Shown: positions 46,887 to 56,837, counted from the stretch's first letter. The stretch: DNA of 64,000 nt from Paraglaciecola algarum (GCF_021532655.1 NZ_JAKGAS010000011.1:1-64000), one strand, 5' to 3'. The notes: generated by a model not told the origin, from the sequence alone. Numbers and translations: made by a program.

Positions 46887-47743
46887 TGTCTAATACAACA
46901 GAGCTTGCCGAACTAAGTGCCAACAAATGTTTTGGTGGTTGGCAAAAAAGATACAGCCACAAATCTAAGGTATTAGATTGCGAAATGCAGTTTAGTATTT
47001 TTTTCCCGCCAACCACATCGCCAGACATTAAACTACCCGCTTTATATTGGTTAAGTGGACTCACTTGTACCGATGAGAATTTTGCGACTAAAGCGGGAGC
47101 ACAAAGGATAGCTGCAGAGTTGGGTATCATGTTAATCATGCCTGACACAAGTCCAAGAGGTGATAATGTGCCTGACGCGGCTGATGGGGCCTATGATCTA
47201 GGTTTAGGCGCTGGGTTTTATGTTAATGCCACACAAGAGCCATGGAAAGATCATTACCAAATGTACGATTACATAGTGGATGAGTTACCTTCGTTGATAT
47301 CTAAAGAGTTTAGGGTCAAAGACAAAGCCGCTATTGCAGGACATTCTATGGGAGGACACGGTGCTCTTACTATTGCCCTGTCGAATATCAAGCGTTTTTG
47401 TTCAGTATCCGCTTTTGCGCCAATTGTGAATCCAACTGACTGCCAGTGGGGACAAAAAGCTTTTACCCATTATTTAGGTGACGATAAAAACCTATGGGCA
47501 GATTACGATAGTTGCGCGTTAATGCGTCAACAAGGTCAATTTTTACATATACCTATGTTAGTTGACCAAGGTCTAGACGATAACTTCTTCCATGCGCAGA
47601 AGTTAACTAAACCTCTTGAAGAAGTAGCCAAAGAGATAGGCTATAAAGCAGAGTTTAGATATCACCCAGGCTACGACCATAGCTACTTTTTTATCAGTAG
47701 TTTGATCGAAGAGCACCTAAGGTTTCACGCTAAGTATTTGTAG
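46886..47743 (+). CDS. frmB: S-formylglutathione hydrolase
   Basis: It hydrolyses S-formylglutathione to formate and glutathione, the second step of formaldehyde detoxification. An esterase-D fold with catalytic Ser in GHSMGGHGAL, the oxyanion region YWLSGLTCTDENF, Asp in VDQGLDDNFF and His in HPGYDHSYFFI is readable. At 285 residues it has the usual length. It is directly coupled to frmA. Confidence 0.95.
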   Translation: MSNTTELAELSANKCFGGWQKRYSHKSKVLDCEMQFSIFFPPTTSPDIKLPALYWLSGLTCTDENFATKAGAQRIAAELGIMLIMPDTSPRGDNVPDAADGAYDLGLGAGFYVNATQEPWKDHYQMYDYIVDELPSLISKEFRVKDKAAIAGHSMGGHGALTIALSNIKRFCSVSAFAPIVNPTDCQWGQKAFTHYLGDDKNLWADYDSCALMRQQGQFLHIPMLVDQGLDDNFFHAQKLTKPLEEVAKEIGYKAEFRYHPGYDHSYFFISSLIEEHLRFHAKYL

Positions 47744-47770
47744 CGGCAGCTTATATTTAGACGTAAGTAT

Positions 47771-48643
47771 TCAAGACGAGCGTAAAAAGTTTAGAATATC
47801 ATCAGCGACTCTTTTAGAGTCTTCAATCATTGGCAGGTGGCCTAGATCTTCATAAATCTGGGTTCTGCCATTTAACATAGCCTTCCACTGTTGGTAATCT
47901 TCAATGGGTAAAAGCTGATCGTTCATTCCCCAAATTAACATAGTCCTGTCGAAAGAAAACCTGTGCGTAGTAGGAAAAAAATCTTTAAGCGTATAGAACT
48001 GCTCAAACATGATTGCATGTTGTTTGCTTTTTTGAATGTAATCAGCAGCTAATGCTTGAAGAATAAACTTTGGTACATAAGGGGGCTTAGCCATGAGTAA
48101 ACTATAGAAGTCAAAAAAATCTTGTTCAGTACAATGGTTGAAGGGATTAATTGCTTTTTGTACCTCAGCAATAACGAACTCGGACTTAGCTCCTGCGGGA
48201 TCGATTAACACACACTTCTCAATACGCTCGGAAATTTGTTCAATAAACTTAGCAGCGATCATGCCTCCCATGGAGTTTCCCACTACACTAAAAGTTTCAA
48301 TGTGTAACTTATTCAAAAGCTTAATCAACATTGAGCATTGACTAGGAACGGAGTAGAAATCGTTCTCACTATATTGTGTTTCGCCATGCCCCTTTAAATC
48401 AGGGATCAGCAATTGATAATCGGCACTAAAGTTTTTAGCTAGCCTATTCCAAACGTACTTATCACCGCTAAAACCATGTAACAAAAGTAAAATGGGTTTA
48501 TCCACAGAAAATGATTTTACACTGCTTAAATAGGTTACATCCAAATTATCAATATTTATGACGTACTTTGACAACCTAGCTATTTTAGCTTCTAACATAT
48601 TAGTAGTTAGATAAACCTTTTTAGCAATAAAATGACGGCTCAT
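47771..48643 (-). CDS. Alpha/beta-hydrolase (lipase/esterase-like)
   Basis: A cytoplasmic or membrane-associated hydrolase with HGFSGDKYVWNRLA near residue 56, the nucleophile elbow GNSMGG, the acid in WGMNDQLLPIED and the terminal His in LGHLPMIED. The first ~45 residues are an extra basic segment without a clear signal. A start at 48598 (MLEAKIARLSKY) is possible. The substrate is not evident. It shares its strand with the downstream-facing MMPL cassette but is separated from it by about 66 bp. Confidence 0.84.
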   Translation of the reverse strand: MSRHFIAKKVYLTTNMLEAKIARLSKYVINIDNLDVTYLSSVKSFSVDKPILLLLHGFSGDKYVWNRLAKNFSADYQLLIPDLKGHGETQYSENDFYSVPSQCSMLIKLLNKLHIETFSVVGNSMGGMIAAKFIEQISERIEKCVLIDPAGAKSEFVIAEVQKAINPFNHCTEQDFFDFYSLLMAKPPYVPKFILQALAADYIQKSKQHAIMFEQFYTLKDFFPTTHRFSFDRTMLIWGMNDQLLPIEDYQQWKAMLNGRTQIYEDLGHLPMIEDSKRVADDILNFLRSS

Positions 48644-48709
48644 TAGTCGTGCCCAAATTTATTCATTCTAGATTACAGAACCGAGTATCATTTTAAGTTT
48701 TATAAAAAC

Positions 48710-49978
48710 TTAAAAATAATACTCTAAACTGAACTGGGCAAAGTCATCTCTGCGTATTAAATGAGACGGTTCCATTGGTTCATCACTAGAGAAAAACCAT
48801 GCATCAACTCGCCATTTCCAATGATCATTTAAACGACTTGACGCCTCTATAAATCCTGACCTGACGTTGGAGTAATCTAAATCTTGCACCACTCCCATTA
48901 ATATTTCTGTGCCATCCACATCATTTAACACAAAACGAGTCCCTACCATAAGGTCATTCTGAGCCACACTGGTTGCTAACTCTTTACGATCATCATATTG
49001 ATATTCCATCAATAAGTTAATGTCGTAAACACTGTCAAATAAGCCTACAAACGAATATTCAAAACCAGCGACTGCGGCAAAATAATCCTGTTGCTCAAAA
49101 GTGACAGGCACACCGTTAATAAGTACAGAGTTATCTTGTTCAAAAACATTTCGCTGCACGCCTTCAAACTTAACTATCCAACCACCCAATAGAGCCAATA
49201 CATCAATACCCACTTGCTGCATTTGAGGATACAGCGGCCTTACACTTATATCCCCATCAACATTAGGCGCCACCACAAAAGTAGGCTCTCTTGAAGTACC
49301 ATCAAAATAGGATAGTCCCACTTCCCAATCGCCGATTGAGCGCTGCCATCTAGCAGCCCAGTCTAGATTTTGTTCTTTGTCTTCAGACTCAAAAATGGGG
49401 TTGTCAGTATCCACAGGTATTGGGCCACGAAATCTACCATCAACACCAGAGAAAGTTCTTTCTCTAAAATAAGGTAAAGCAAAAATCGTGGTATTGCCCC
49501 AATCTTTAAATAAAGAAAAAGACACCATAGGTTGGCCTAATTTATCTTCACCATCTACGGCCTCTATTGCATCCGTTTGATTTATCACATCAACTAGATG
49601 GAGTGACTCAACTTGTCCCCAAAATACCTTACCAATCCCTGCTTGCACCTCCCACTCTTCGCCGCTATGGGTCCATTTAAACTCTCTGATGTCACCATGA
49701 GTGCGTTCACTATCTTGCTGGTCAATTCGGAAATAACCTTTAAACAAAATACTGTCACTACCATTATTAAAAGATGTAAATACTTCCGGTGAAAAATAAG
49801 CTGAAATATTGCTTCTTTCTTGTTGTGGATAGAGTGCCTCTTGAAGAAAGTACCGCTGCTCAACCCCTGCATTGCCGCTATATTTAACCTCAGCGAATAC
49901 CAAACAGGGCACAACAGCTAGCAGAGAAATTAATTTTTTCAATTTATGTCCTTTTATTACCAAATTCATATCTTGCAT
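48710..49978 (-). CDS. Outer-membrane beta-barrel protein of the MMPL cassette
   Basis: A signal peptide (LISLLAVVPCLVFA) is followed by about 390 residues of alternating amphipathic strands ending in the aromatic signature FSLEYYF, which indicates an outer-membrane barrel (DUF1302/alginate-export-like appearance). It is the third gene behind an MMPL exporter and a LolA-like protein, with 13 bp to the latter. I infer a role as the outer-membrane end of a lipid-export path. Confidence 0.78.
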   Translation of the reverse strand: MQDMNLVIKGHKLKKLISLLAVVPCLVFAEVKYSGNAGVEQRYFLQEALYPQQERSNISAYFSPEVFTSFNNGSDSILFKGYFRIDQQDSERTHGDIREFKWTHSGEEWEVQAGIGKVFWGQVESLHLVDVINQTDAIEAVDGEDKLGQPMVSFSLFKDWGNTTIFALPYFRERTFSGVDGRFRGPIPVDTDNPIFESEDKEQNLDWAARWQRSIGDWEVGLSYFDGTSREPTFVVAPNVDGDISVRPLYPQMQQVGIDVLALLGGWIVKFEGVQRNVFEQDNSVLINGVPVTFEQQDYFAAVAGFEYSFVGLFDSVYDINLLMEYQYDDRKELATSVAQNDLMVGTRFVLNDVDGTEILMGVVQDLDYSNVRSGFIEASSRLNDHWKWRVDAWFFSSDEPMEPSHLIRRDDFAQFSLEYYF

Positions 49979-49991
49979 TATTTTATAATTT

Positions 49992-50816
49992 TCAACGAAG
50001 ATTTTTTAAACTACCTTGATTAAAGTCGTTGTCGTTTAGACCTGTTTTAAACTCAATACTATGGGTAACTAAATCGGTACTTTTACTAGTCTGTTCGTTA
50101 AACATTTCAACCCGCATTGGACGCCAATATTTGTCTAAATACAATTCAAACTCCAAGTTAAGCAACTCTTTTAAAAAGCTGTTTTTCCGATCGTAAAATT
50201 CTACTTTTAAGGCGCGATAATGCTTTTTATCAACCCAAACCAATTGTTTAGAGTAGCCAGAGTTTTTATCCGTTGGCACTTGCTCAATAACAAAACAGTT
50301 TTGTCCTTCAAATTTATCGTCTTTCAAATATTTAAATTTAAATTTTTCCAATTCAAATGAGCTCATATCTTCATATGAAAATTCGCTGCCCATAAACGGC
50401 CCCGATTTATTTTTTGAACGTATACGTTTTACTTTGCTTAATTTGGGTAAATACATCCATTGGTCATCAGGCTTAAGCGCGTGAGAAAAATTCAAAAACG
50501 CAGTGCCTTTAACATCTAAAGGTTGATCAAAAATAGTTAAACCTTTGTCGCCATCATCTTTTATTTCTAGAGACTTCATGCGCATCTTTCGCTCTGCTTC
50601 ATCACCATTAGCATTACGTAAAATCATACTCATCTCGGCAACACTATCACCCCATCCTAAGTCTCGTGCTTTACGCTCTTTAGCAATAGCCAAACCTTTT
50701 TCTTGAGCAGTTTGTCCATGGGCAAGGCCCAAAGTAATGACAAACATAATTGTAGTAATGAAGAGTTTAAAACCCAATTTAGGTAACTTGTGAATCATTG
50801 AGTGTGCTAGTTTCAT
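49992..50816 (-). CDS. LolA-like outer-membrane lipoprotein-sorting protein of the MMPL cassette
   Basis: A signal peptide ending GLAHG precedes a LolA/LppX-like fold (DKGLTIFDQPLDVKGTAFLNFSH, WMYLPKLSKVKRI, MGSEFSYEDMSSFELEKFKF). These proteins pass lipids or lipoproteins through the periplasm. The ATG at 50816 lies four bases after the MMPL stop codon, a better start than 50846, which would begin inside the MMPL gene. It is flanked by the exporter and an outer-membrane barrel. Confidence 0.85.
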   Translation of the reverse strand: MKLAHSMIHKLPKLGFKLFITTIMFVITLGLAHGQTAQEKGLAIAKERKARDLGWGDSVAEMSMILRNANGDEAERKMRMKSLEIKDDGDKGLTIFDQPLDVKGTAFLNFSHALKPDDQWMYLPKLSKVKRIRSKNKSGPFMGSEFSYEDMSSFELEKFKFKYLKDDKFEGQNCFVIEQVPTDKNSGYSKQLVWVDKKHYRALKVEFYDRKNSFLKELLNLEFELYLDKYWRPMRVEMFNEQTSKSTDLVTHSIEFKTGLNDNDFNQGSLKNLR

Positions 50817-50820
50817 TAAA

Positions 50821-53115
50821 TTATTCCTGCTTAGTTTTTTTATCAAACACCATTAAAAATGGCGGTAAAAATAGGAAATCAACGGCTAAAGCGACCAAAA
50901 TTATAATTCCGGTTAACATGCCCATTTCTGAGTTTAGTGCAAATGGTGACAGCATCAGAATAGAAAATCCAGTGGCAAGTACTAAAGTCGTTATCCACAA
51001 TGCTCGGCCAACACTTGCAAACGCATACCGCACACTTTCCTGAGCATCACAGCCATTAATACGAGCATGCCGATATTTACTTAAAAAGTGCACAGTGTCG
51101 TCAACAATAATACCTAGTGTCATACTTAATACTATAGACAAGCCTAAATTCACTTGCCCTGAATATATGCCCCAAATTCCAAATCCAATGCAAGCCGGTA
51201 GCAAATTTGGTAACAAACTTATTGCACCCAATTTAAAAGACTTCAATGCGAAAATTAGCAAGCCAGAAATTAATAGTAATGCCACCACTGTCCCTTTGAG
51301 CATACTTGCCATATTGATCTCACTGATGTGGGCAAACATTAAACCAGGACTAGCAGCACTTAGTTGTAAGTTTGGGGCATTTTGACTAAACCAAGTCTGT
51401 GCTCGCAACTCTAGTTCAACCAACTCTTTACTGCCCATATTTTTGACCATAGTCATAATTCGTGTTGCTGATTTTTTCATATCTAAATGATTATTTAGGT
51501 CCAACCCATAAGGTAACGACATTTCATAAAGCAGCATAAACTGAGCGGCAGTTTCTCTATCGTTTGGTAACTTGTAATAACTGAGATCATCTGCATGCAT
51601 GTTTTTGTTTAATCTTTTGTATGTATCTGTGACAGTAGATACATGATCAATCTCTGGTTGTTGTCTTAACCAAATACTAAAATCTTCAATGACCTTTAAG
51701 TTATGTGGTTGATTAACGCCCGAGTCCTCCCCTGTGTAAATAGCGAAATCCATGCTTGTCATGCCACTCACATGTTGCTCTTGAAACTCAGTGGCTTGCC
51801 TGAATTGAGTGCTTTCATGAAAATAATCAGTGGGAACATCGTCGAGGTTGTTTTTAAAAGAAAAGACAACGGCCAAAACGGTAATGATTAAAGTGAAAGG
51901 CAATATTCGTTTGTGATGGCGAATAACCCATTCTCCAAAACGCTCAATATGCCCTAGGTCTCTGCTATTTGGAGCCTGTGCCTTTACTTTTATTGGCAGT
52001 AACATTATCAAAGCGGGCAATATGGTTAGGGAAAATAGGCAGGCAAACAACACTCCAACCGCTGTTAAATTCCCCAAATCAGCTAAGATCGGGACTTCTG
52101 CAAAGTTTAAGGTTAAAAATCCTATACTCGTTGTGGCACTGGTAATAAAAATTGGCATTTTGTTTAAATCAAGGCTGTACAACAAAGCTTCTTTTTTGTT
52201 TTTTCCTGCTCGCATGCCAAACAACATAGAAGAAATAATATGGATACAATCAGCAACAGCCAAGGTCATCACCATAGTCGGTACATTCACGGTTGCTGTA
52301 CTCAAAAACATTCCAAACCACCCGCCGACCCCCATAGTTGCTGCAATACTAGTAATAATAATGAGGAGTGTGGCTAAGGTTCCCGATAGTGTTTTCAATA
52401 AAATCCACATAATCAAAATTATGGTCAAAAACATCAATGGCACGATACTTTCAAAATCATTACTGGCGAATGAAAAAAACGAGTAATTCATTAACACCAC
52501 ACCAGTATGGTAAAAATCATGTTCAGGGTAGTTAGCTTTAAACTTATCAGTCATTGCCATAACCGAATCAGTAATCTTTATCACTTCAGGGGTTTGATCG
52601 CCATCTGGCAAATTCACCGATATATTAATAACAGCCACATCTCCTTTGGGAGAGATTAATCGGTGAAGCAAATTAGGCTCTTGTAAGGCAATTTTTTGGA
52701 TTTTATCTAAGTCGCCAGGCAGAAGAGTAGAAGCATCCTCAACTAAATCTTCGACAATCATGTCGTCTTCTTCAGCCCAAGTATGTTGAAAGTTACTAAG
52801 TGAATCAATTCGACTGCTATACGGAGTTTGTTCAGCTGCCTCTGTTAGCTCCTGAATGAGAGATAAAGTTTGAACTGAAAACACTTTTCCCGAATGAGGG
52901 GCAATAATAATACTCACTCCATCATTTTTACTGAAGTGAGCCTGCATGGATTCGAAAGCTAGCCTTTGCGGGTTATCTTCTTCGAAAAATACCTTATAGT
53001 CACCGCGAAAATAAAGATTTTTAGCACCGAAAGCAGCCACAAATATTAATAAAAAACCAATACATAACACTATTTTTGGACGATTTACAGACAGGCTCAG
53101 CCAAGTAGTATTCAC
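50821..53115 (-). CDS. MMPL/RND-superfamily exporter
   Basis: A 764-residue inner-membrane transporter with the RND layout: TM1, a large periplasmic loop, five helices, a second large loop (from about residue 400) and five more helices. Conserved helix motifs are GFLTLNFAEVPILADLG and LGIIVDDTVHFLSKYRH. Relatives export lipids or hydrophobic compounds. It is first in an operon with a LolA-like periplasmic and an outer-membrane barrel protein, resembling a complete trans-envelope lipid pathway. The cargo is unknown. Confidence 0.9.
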   Translation of the reverse strand: MNTTWLSLSVNRPKIVLCIGFLLIFVAAFGAKNLYFRGDYKVFFEEDNPQRLAFESMQAHFSKNDGVSIIIAPHSGKVFSVQTLSLIQELTEAAEQTPYSSRIDSLSNFQHTWAEEDDMIVEDLVEDASTLLPGDLDKIQKIALQEPNLLHRLISPKGDVAVINISVNLPDGDQTPEVIKITDSVMAMTDKFKANYPEHDFYHTGVVLMNYSFFSFASNDFESIVPLMFLTIILIMWILLKTLSGTLATLLIIITSIAATMGVGGWFGMFLSTATVNVPTMVMTLAVADCIHIISSMLFGMRAGKNKKEALLYSLDLNKMPIFITSATTSIGFLTLNFAEVPILADLGNLTAVGVLFACLFSLTILPALIMLLPIKVKAQAPNSRDLGHIERFGEWVIRHHKRILPFTLIITVLAVVFSFKNNLDDVPTDYFHESTQFRQATEFQEQHVSGMTSMDFAIYTGEDSGVNQPHNLKVIEDFSIWLRQQPEIDHVSTVTDTYKRLNKNMHADDLSYYKLPNDRETAAQFMLLYEMSLPYGLDLNNHLDMKKSATRIMTMVKNMGSKELVELELRAQTWFSQNAPNLQLSAASPGLMFAHISEINMASMLKGTVVALLLISGLLIFALKSFKLGAISLLPNLLPACIGFGIWGIYSGQVNLGLSIVLSMTLGIIVDDTVHFLSKYRHARINGCDAQESVRYAFASVGRALWITTLVLATGFSILMLSPFALNSEMGMLTGIIILVALAVDFLFLPPFLMVFDKKTKQE

Positions 53116-53403
53116 TTTGTACTCCTGTTGTTTTTGTTATTTTGAAATAATCTTCAATTTGTAGCTTAAAGCTTTAATAGCCAGCCTCAGTTTATACTTA
53201 ATAACTGGTAAATAATATGCACTGCATCTATACATACAGATAAATATTCTCTAATTTGTGGCAGTAAATTAATAAAACCACAGCTGTTTGGTCAAAAAAC
53301 AACCTAAGTGTATTTTAAGCTTTATCTTATTGAAATGTATTAACTTTAATCAATTTCATCACATATTTACACAACATTTCATTAACAAAACCATTAAAGA
53401 GTT

Positions 53404-53455
53404 TTGACCTTATCGAAAAAATCAGTATTATATAAACCAACTGGTCAGATGAGCG
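53404..53455 (+). promoter_or_regulatory. fadE promoter with FadR-like operator
   Basis: A -35 TTGACC (53404-53409) and a -10 TATTAT (53426-53431) are 16 nt apart. Directly downstream lies AACTGGTCAGATGAGCG (53439-53455), close to the Escherichia coli FadR site pattern (AxCTGGTCxGAxxxGTT). A repressor there would block transcription start until long-chain acyl-CoA arrives. The 340 bp between the divergent MMPL and fadE genes hold nothing else evident. Confidence 0.7.
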
Positions 53456-53456
53456 G

Positions 53457-55721
53457 ATGAGAAACATGAGTATTAGAACAAGCCTTAAAAAAGTATTACC
53501 CCCTATTTCAATAACTGAACAAGAAGCACTAGAAGCTGGTGATGTTTGGTTAGAATCTTCCATTTATCGTGGCAAGCCAGATATGCATGCATTAAGAGCA
53601 ATCCCTGCTGCTACGCTGAGTAAAGACGAACAAGCTTTTATGGATGGCCCTTTGGCTGACTTGCTTGGTATGATTGATGGATTCGAGATACAAAATAGCA
53701 AACACATCCCGAAAGAAATATTGGACTATTTGTCCATCAATAAATTCTTTGCGCTAATTATTCCTAAAAAGTTCGGAGGATTAGAGTTTTCTGCTTATGC
53801 AAATTCAACAATTGTGGCAACGATTGCTGCCAAAAGTGGTGCTATCGCGGTAACCGTAATGGTACCCAACTCATTAGGCCCGGGTGAATTATTAATGCAC
53901 TATGGCACGCCCGAACAGCAAGAGCAGTGGCTACCAAACTTATCTGTTGGTAAAGATATTCCATGCTTCGCATTAACCAGTCCAGAAGCGGGCTCTGACG
54001 CAGGAGCCATTCCAGACGCAGGTATAGTTACCAAAGGTATGTGGGAAGGAAAAGAAGTATTAGGCTTATCGGTTTCTTGGGACAAACGGTATATCACCTT
54101 AGCCCCTATCGCTACCGTTCTTGGTTTGGCGTTTAAGGTGTTCGATCCGGATAATTTACTTGGTTCTGAACTTGAACTGGGTATTACTTGTGCACTTATC
54201 CCTAAATCACACCCAGGGGTAGAATTAGGTAATCGCCATGATCCAATGGGCTCTCGCTTTTATAACGGAACCACTCGTGGAAGTGATGTATTCATCCCAA
54301 TGGACTTTATTATTGGCGGCCAGAAGAATATTGGTCGTGGTTGGCAAATGTTGGTGAGTTGTTTAGGTGCAGGCCGAGGCATATCACTTCCAGCTATGGG
54401 GACCTCATCGGCACAAGCTTCATTTAAATCAACTGCGGAATATGCATTTATTCGTGAGCAATTTGGTGTACCAATCGGCCGCTTTGAAGGTATTCAAGAA
54501 AAACTTGCCGATATGGCTGGTAAAACCTTTGTAGCTGAAGCTATGCGAGTATTAACCACAGAAGGGTTAGGTTTAGGCTTAAAACCTTCGGTGGTGACAG
54601 CTATCGCAAAATATCACTTGACCGAGTTAGGCCGAGATGTCAACACTATGGCAATGGATATACAGGCTGGTAAAGCCATTCAACGTGGCCCTCAGAACAC
54701 TCTTTATGATGGTTATATCTCGCAGCCTATTGGCATTACTGTTGAAGGGGCAAACATCCTTACCAGAAGTTTAATGATATTTGGCCAAGGTACTATGCGT
54801 TGTCATCCACACTTAAAAGAAATGGTTGATTTAATTCATAGTGAAGAAAAGTCGGCTGATGCTGAGTTTAATAAAGTACTCGGTAAAACAGTCGCTTTTA
54901 GTGTGAACAATGCCCTACGTAGTTTTACCAAAAGCTACTTACCTTTTACTCGCGGTGCGCAGACAGCATTACCTGAAGTACGTAAATACGAAAAACGCAT
55001 GAACGCCCTTTCAGCTAAATTGGCTCCTTTGGCCGATTTATCATTGTTAGTGTTAGGCGGTAATTTGAAAAAAGCAGAAATGTTATCAGCTCGCTTAGGT
55101 GATGTTATGAGTTACCTATATGCCTCTATGGCCGTTGTGCGTTTTTATGAACAAAAAGTTTCTAACAGAAATGAAGCAAAACCGTTTTTTGAATACGCCA
55201 TTCAATGGTGTTTACAACAAGGTGAGCAAGCCTTAGTGGATTTTGTTGATAACTTCCCAAATACGCCTGCACGTGGCTTGATGAGATTGTTAACCAATAC
55301 TTACACTCGTTCAGTAAAAAGTATTTCGGATGAGTTAAAACAAGAACTATCTAATGCAAGTATGCAAGCTAGCTCTATCATGGCTGAGCTGACACACTTA
55401 GTAAAACCTGTATCAGGTGATGGCAACGACATTAACCATCAAGCATTTTTAGCCAAGCATAAAGTGATGCCTCAGCTTAAAAAGATCCAAAAAGCACTGC
55501 GTAAAACGCCAGTTGTGCCCTATGTATCTTTTGAACATGCAGTAGGTAAACTGCAACAAGCTGGTGAACTAACTGCTGAAGAAGTAGCTTTAGTGATTGA
55601 TTATAATGACAAACGTAAATTAGCCGTAAGAGTCGATGAGTTTACGTTTGACTTAGAACTATTAGATACCAATCAAGAGTTAGTGAATCAAAAAGAAGCG
55701 GTTAAAGAAAACGCGGCTTAA
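53457..55721 (+). CDS. fadE: Acyl-CoA dehydrogenase FadE
   Basis: It catalyses the first step of fatty-acid beta-oxidation. The acyl-CoA dehydrogenase core shows FALTSPEAGSDAGAIPDAG, GWQMLVSCLGAGRGISLPA and REQFGVPIGRFEGIQEKLADMAG. A C-terminal DUF1974 region (from about residue 490) is typical of FadE. Its 754 residues lack the long membrane-anchored N-terminus of the Escherichia coli enzyme. Start 53457 or the Met at 53466 are both possible. A FadR-like site covers its leader, and a strong terminator ends it. Confidence 0.94.
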   Translation: MRNMSIRTSLKKVLPPISITEQEALEAGDVWLESSIYRGKPDMHALRAIPAATLSKDEQAFMDGPLADLLGMIDGFEIQNSKHIPKEILDYLSINKFFALIIPKKFGGLEFSAYANSTIVATIAAKSGAIAVTVMVPNSLGPGELLMHYGTPEQQEQWLPNLSVGKDIPCFALTSPEAGSDAGAIPDAGIVTKGMWEGKEVLGLSVSWDKRYITLAPIATVLGLAFKVFDPDNLLGSELELGITCALIPKSHPGVELGNRHDPMGSRFYNGTTRGSDVFIPMDFIIGGQKNIGRGWQMLVSCLGAGRGISLPAMGTSSAQASFKSTAEYAFIREQFGVPIGRFEGIQEKLADMAGKTFVAEAMRVLTTEGLGLGLKPSVVTAIAKYHLTELGRDVNTMAMDIQAGKAIQRGPQNTLYDGYISQPIGITVEGANILTRSLMIFGQGTMRCHPHLKEMVDLIHSEEKSADAEFNKVLGKTVAFSVNNALRSFTKSYLPFTRGAQTALPEVRKYEKRMNALSAKLAPLADLSLLVLGGNLKKAEMLSARLGDVMSYLYASMAVVRFYEQKVSNRNEAKPFFEYAIQWCLQQGEQALVDFVDNFPNTPARGLMRLLTNTYTRSVKSISDELKQELSNASMQASSIMAELTHLVKPVSGDGNDINHQAFLAKHKVMPQLKKIQKALRKTPVVPYVSFEHAVGKLQQAGELTAEEVALVIDYNDKRKLAVRVDEFTFDLELLDTNQELVNQKEAVKENAA

Positions 55722-55737
55722 AATATAAAGCACAATA

Positions 55738-55775
55738 AAAAGCCGGAATTGATACCATTCAATTCCGGCTTTTTT
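55738..55775 (+). terminator. Terminator of fadE
   Basis: A stem of about 13 bp (AAGCCGGAATTGA with TCAATTCCGGCTT) closes a 6-nt loop, flanked by A and T runs. Confidence 0.92.
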
Positions 55776-55863
55776 GATCTAAACATCAATTATTTAACCT
55801 GAACTCGAGGTAAGAAATGTCGAAATATTTAATATTAGCTTTATATTTCATAATGTTAGATGG

Positions 55864-55996
55864 AATTCGAACCTGCACACACTTCAAAATAAGGTCAAGA
55901 GCAGAAGTTTTTGTCCCTATTTGTCCATATAAAGGCGATCTGAATCTTGTCTAGTCATTCTAAACCCATTTAGAGCAACGCCTATAGGGACAAAAA
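55864..55996. other. Non-coding segment with tRNA T-arm-like sequence and long inverted repeat
   Basis: On the minus strand GCAGGTTCGAATTCC (near 55864-55878) resembles the T-arm of a tRNA 3' end, but the stem does not pair well. Next to it TTTTTGTCCCTAT (55908-55920) and its exact complement (55984-55996) form a 13-bp inverted repeat with an inner AGGCG/CGCCT pair. Such patterns occur at integrase attachment sites. No integrase is present, so it is at most a relic. Nothing else is seen in 55776-56033. Confidence 0.4.
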
Positions 55997-56033
55997 AAGC
56001 CATCTTGCAGGCGTTACTTATCCCGAACTCAGT

Positions 56034-56837
56034 TTATTTATTATCTTCACTCGTACTCTTGTCCTGAACATCAGCTTTATCAAAATCTGCATCATGCTCA
56101 TCCGTATCCCCAACTACATGTTCTAACTTAACTTTATCTACTGTCCTAAAAGTATTAATTGGCCCAGCCAAAGCGTATAAAGCAAATACAATAAACAGTA
56201 CCAATGCGGGCTCAGTAGCCACCACAACAAACACCAACATTATCAGTAACAAAGCCACAAATGGCACCTTGCCACTTAAATTAATTTCTTTAAACGAGTT
56301 GTACTTAAAGTTACTAACCATTAATAACCCGGCCAAGCCAGTTATTAACGCAACAATAATTCCATAATCATTACCGTCAACATCATATTCAACGCCCACC
56401 CAAATCAAACCAGCAACTAAAGCAGCTGCTGCTGGACTAGCTAAACCTTGAAAGTAGCGATTATCAGCAATTCCCACTTGGGTATTAAATCTAGCCAGTC
56501 TGAGGGCCGCACCCGCCACATAAATAAAGGCAGCTAACCAACCTATTTTACCTAAACCAGACAAGCCCCAGTTATAAGCAACTAATGCAGGCGCAACGCC
56601 AAATGACACCATATCAGCCATAGAATCATACTCAGCGCCAAACTCACTTTGAGTATTGGTCATTCGTGCTACTCGACCATCTAAACCATCAAAAATCATA
56701 GCCACAAAGATTGCCACAGCCGCTGCTTCAAAGCGCCCATTCATAGAAGAAACTACAGCAAAAAAACCAGAAAAAAGCCCAGCCGTAGTCAAAAGGTTTG
56801 GTAACAAGTAAATTCCACGGCGTTTTTGTTCAGTCAT
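56034..56837 (-). CDS. pssA: CDP-diacylglycerol-serine O-phosphatidyltransferase
   Basis: It makes phosphatidylserine, the precursor of phosphatidylethanolamine, in the inner membrane. The CDP-alcohol phosphatidyltransferase signature D-G-x2-A-R-x8-G-x3-D-x3-D is present (FDGLDGRVARMTNTQSEFG, then YDSMADMVSFG). About eight hydrophobic segments and an acidic C-terminal tail follow. At 267 residues it is the Bacillus-type membrane enzyme. Confidence 0.94.
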   Translation of the reverse strand: MTEQKRRGIYLLPNLLTTAGLFSGFFAVVSSMNGRFEAAAVAIFVAMIFDGLDGRVARMTNTQSEFGAEYDSMADMVSFGVAPALVAYNWGLSGLGKIGWLAAFIYVAGAALRLARFNTQVGIADNRYFQGLASPAAAALVAGLIWVGVEYDVDGNDYGIIVALITGLAGLLMVSNFKYNSFKEINLSGKVPFVALLLIMLVFVVVATEPALVLFIVFALYALAGPINTFRTVDKVKLEHVVGDTDEHDADFDKADVQDKSTSEDNK

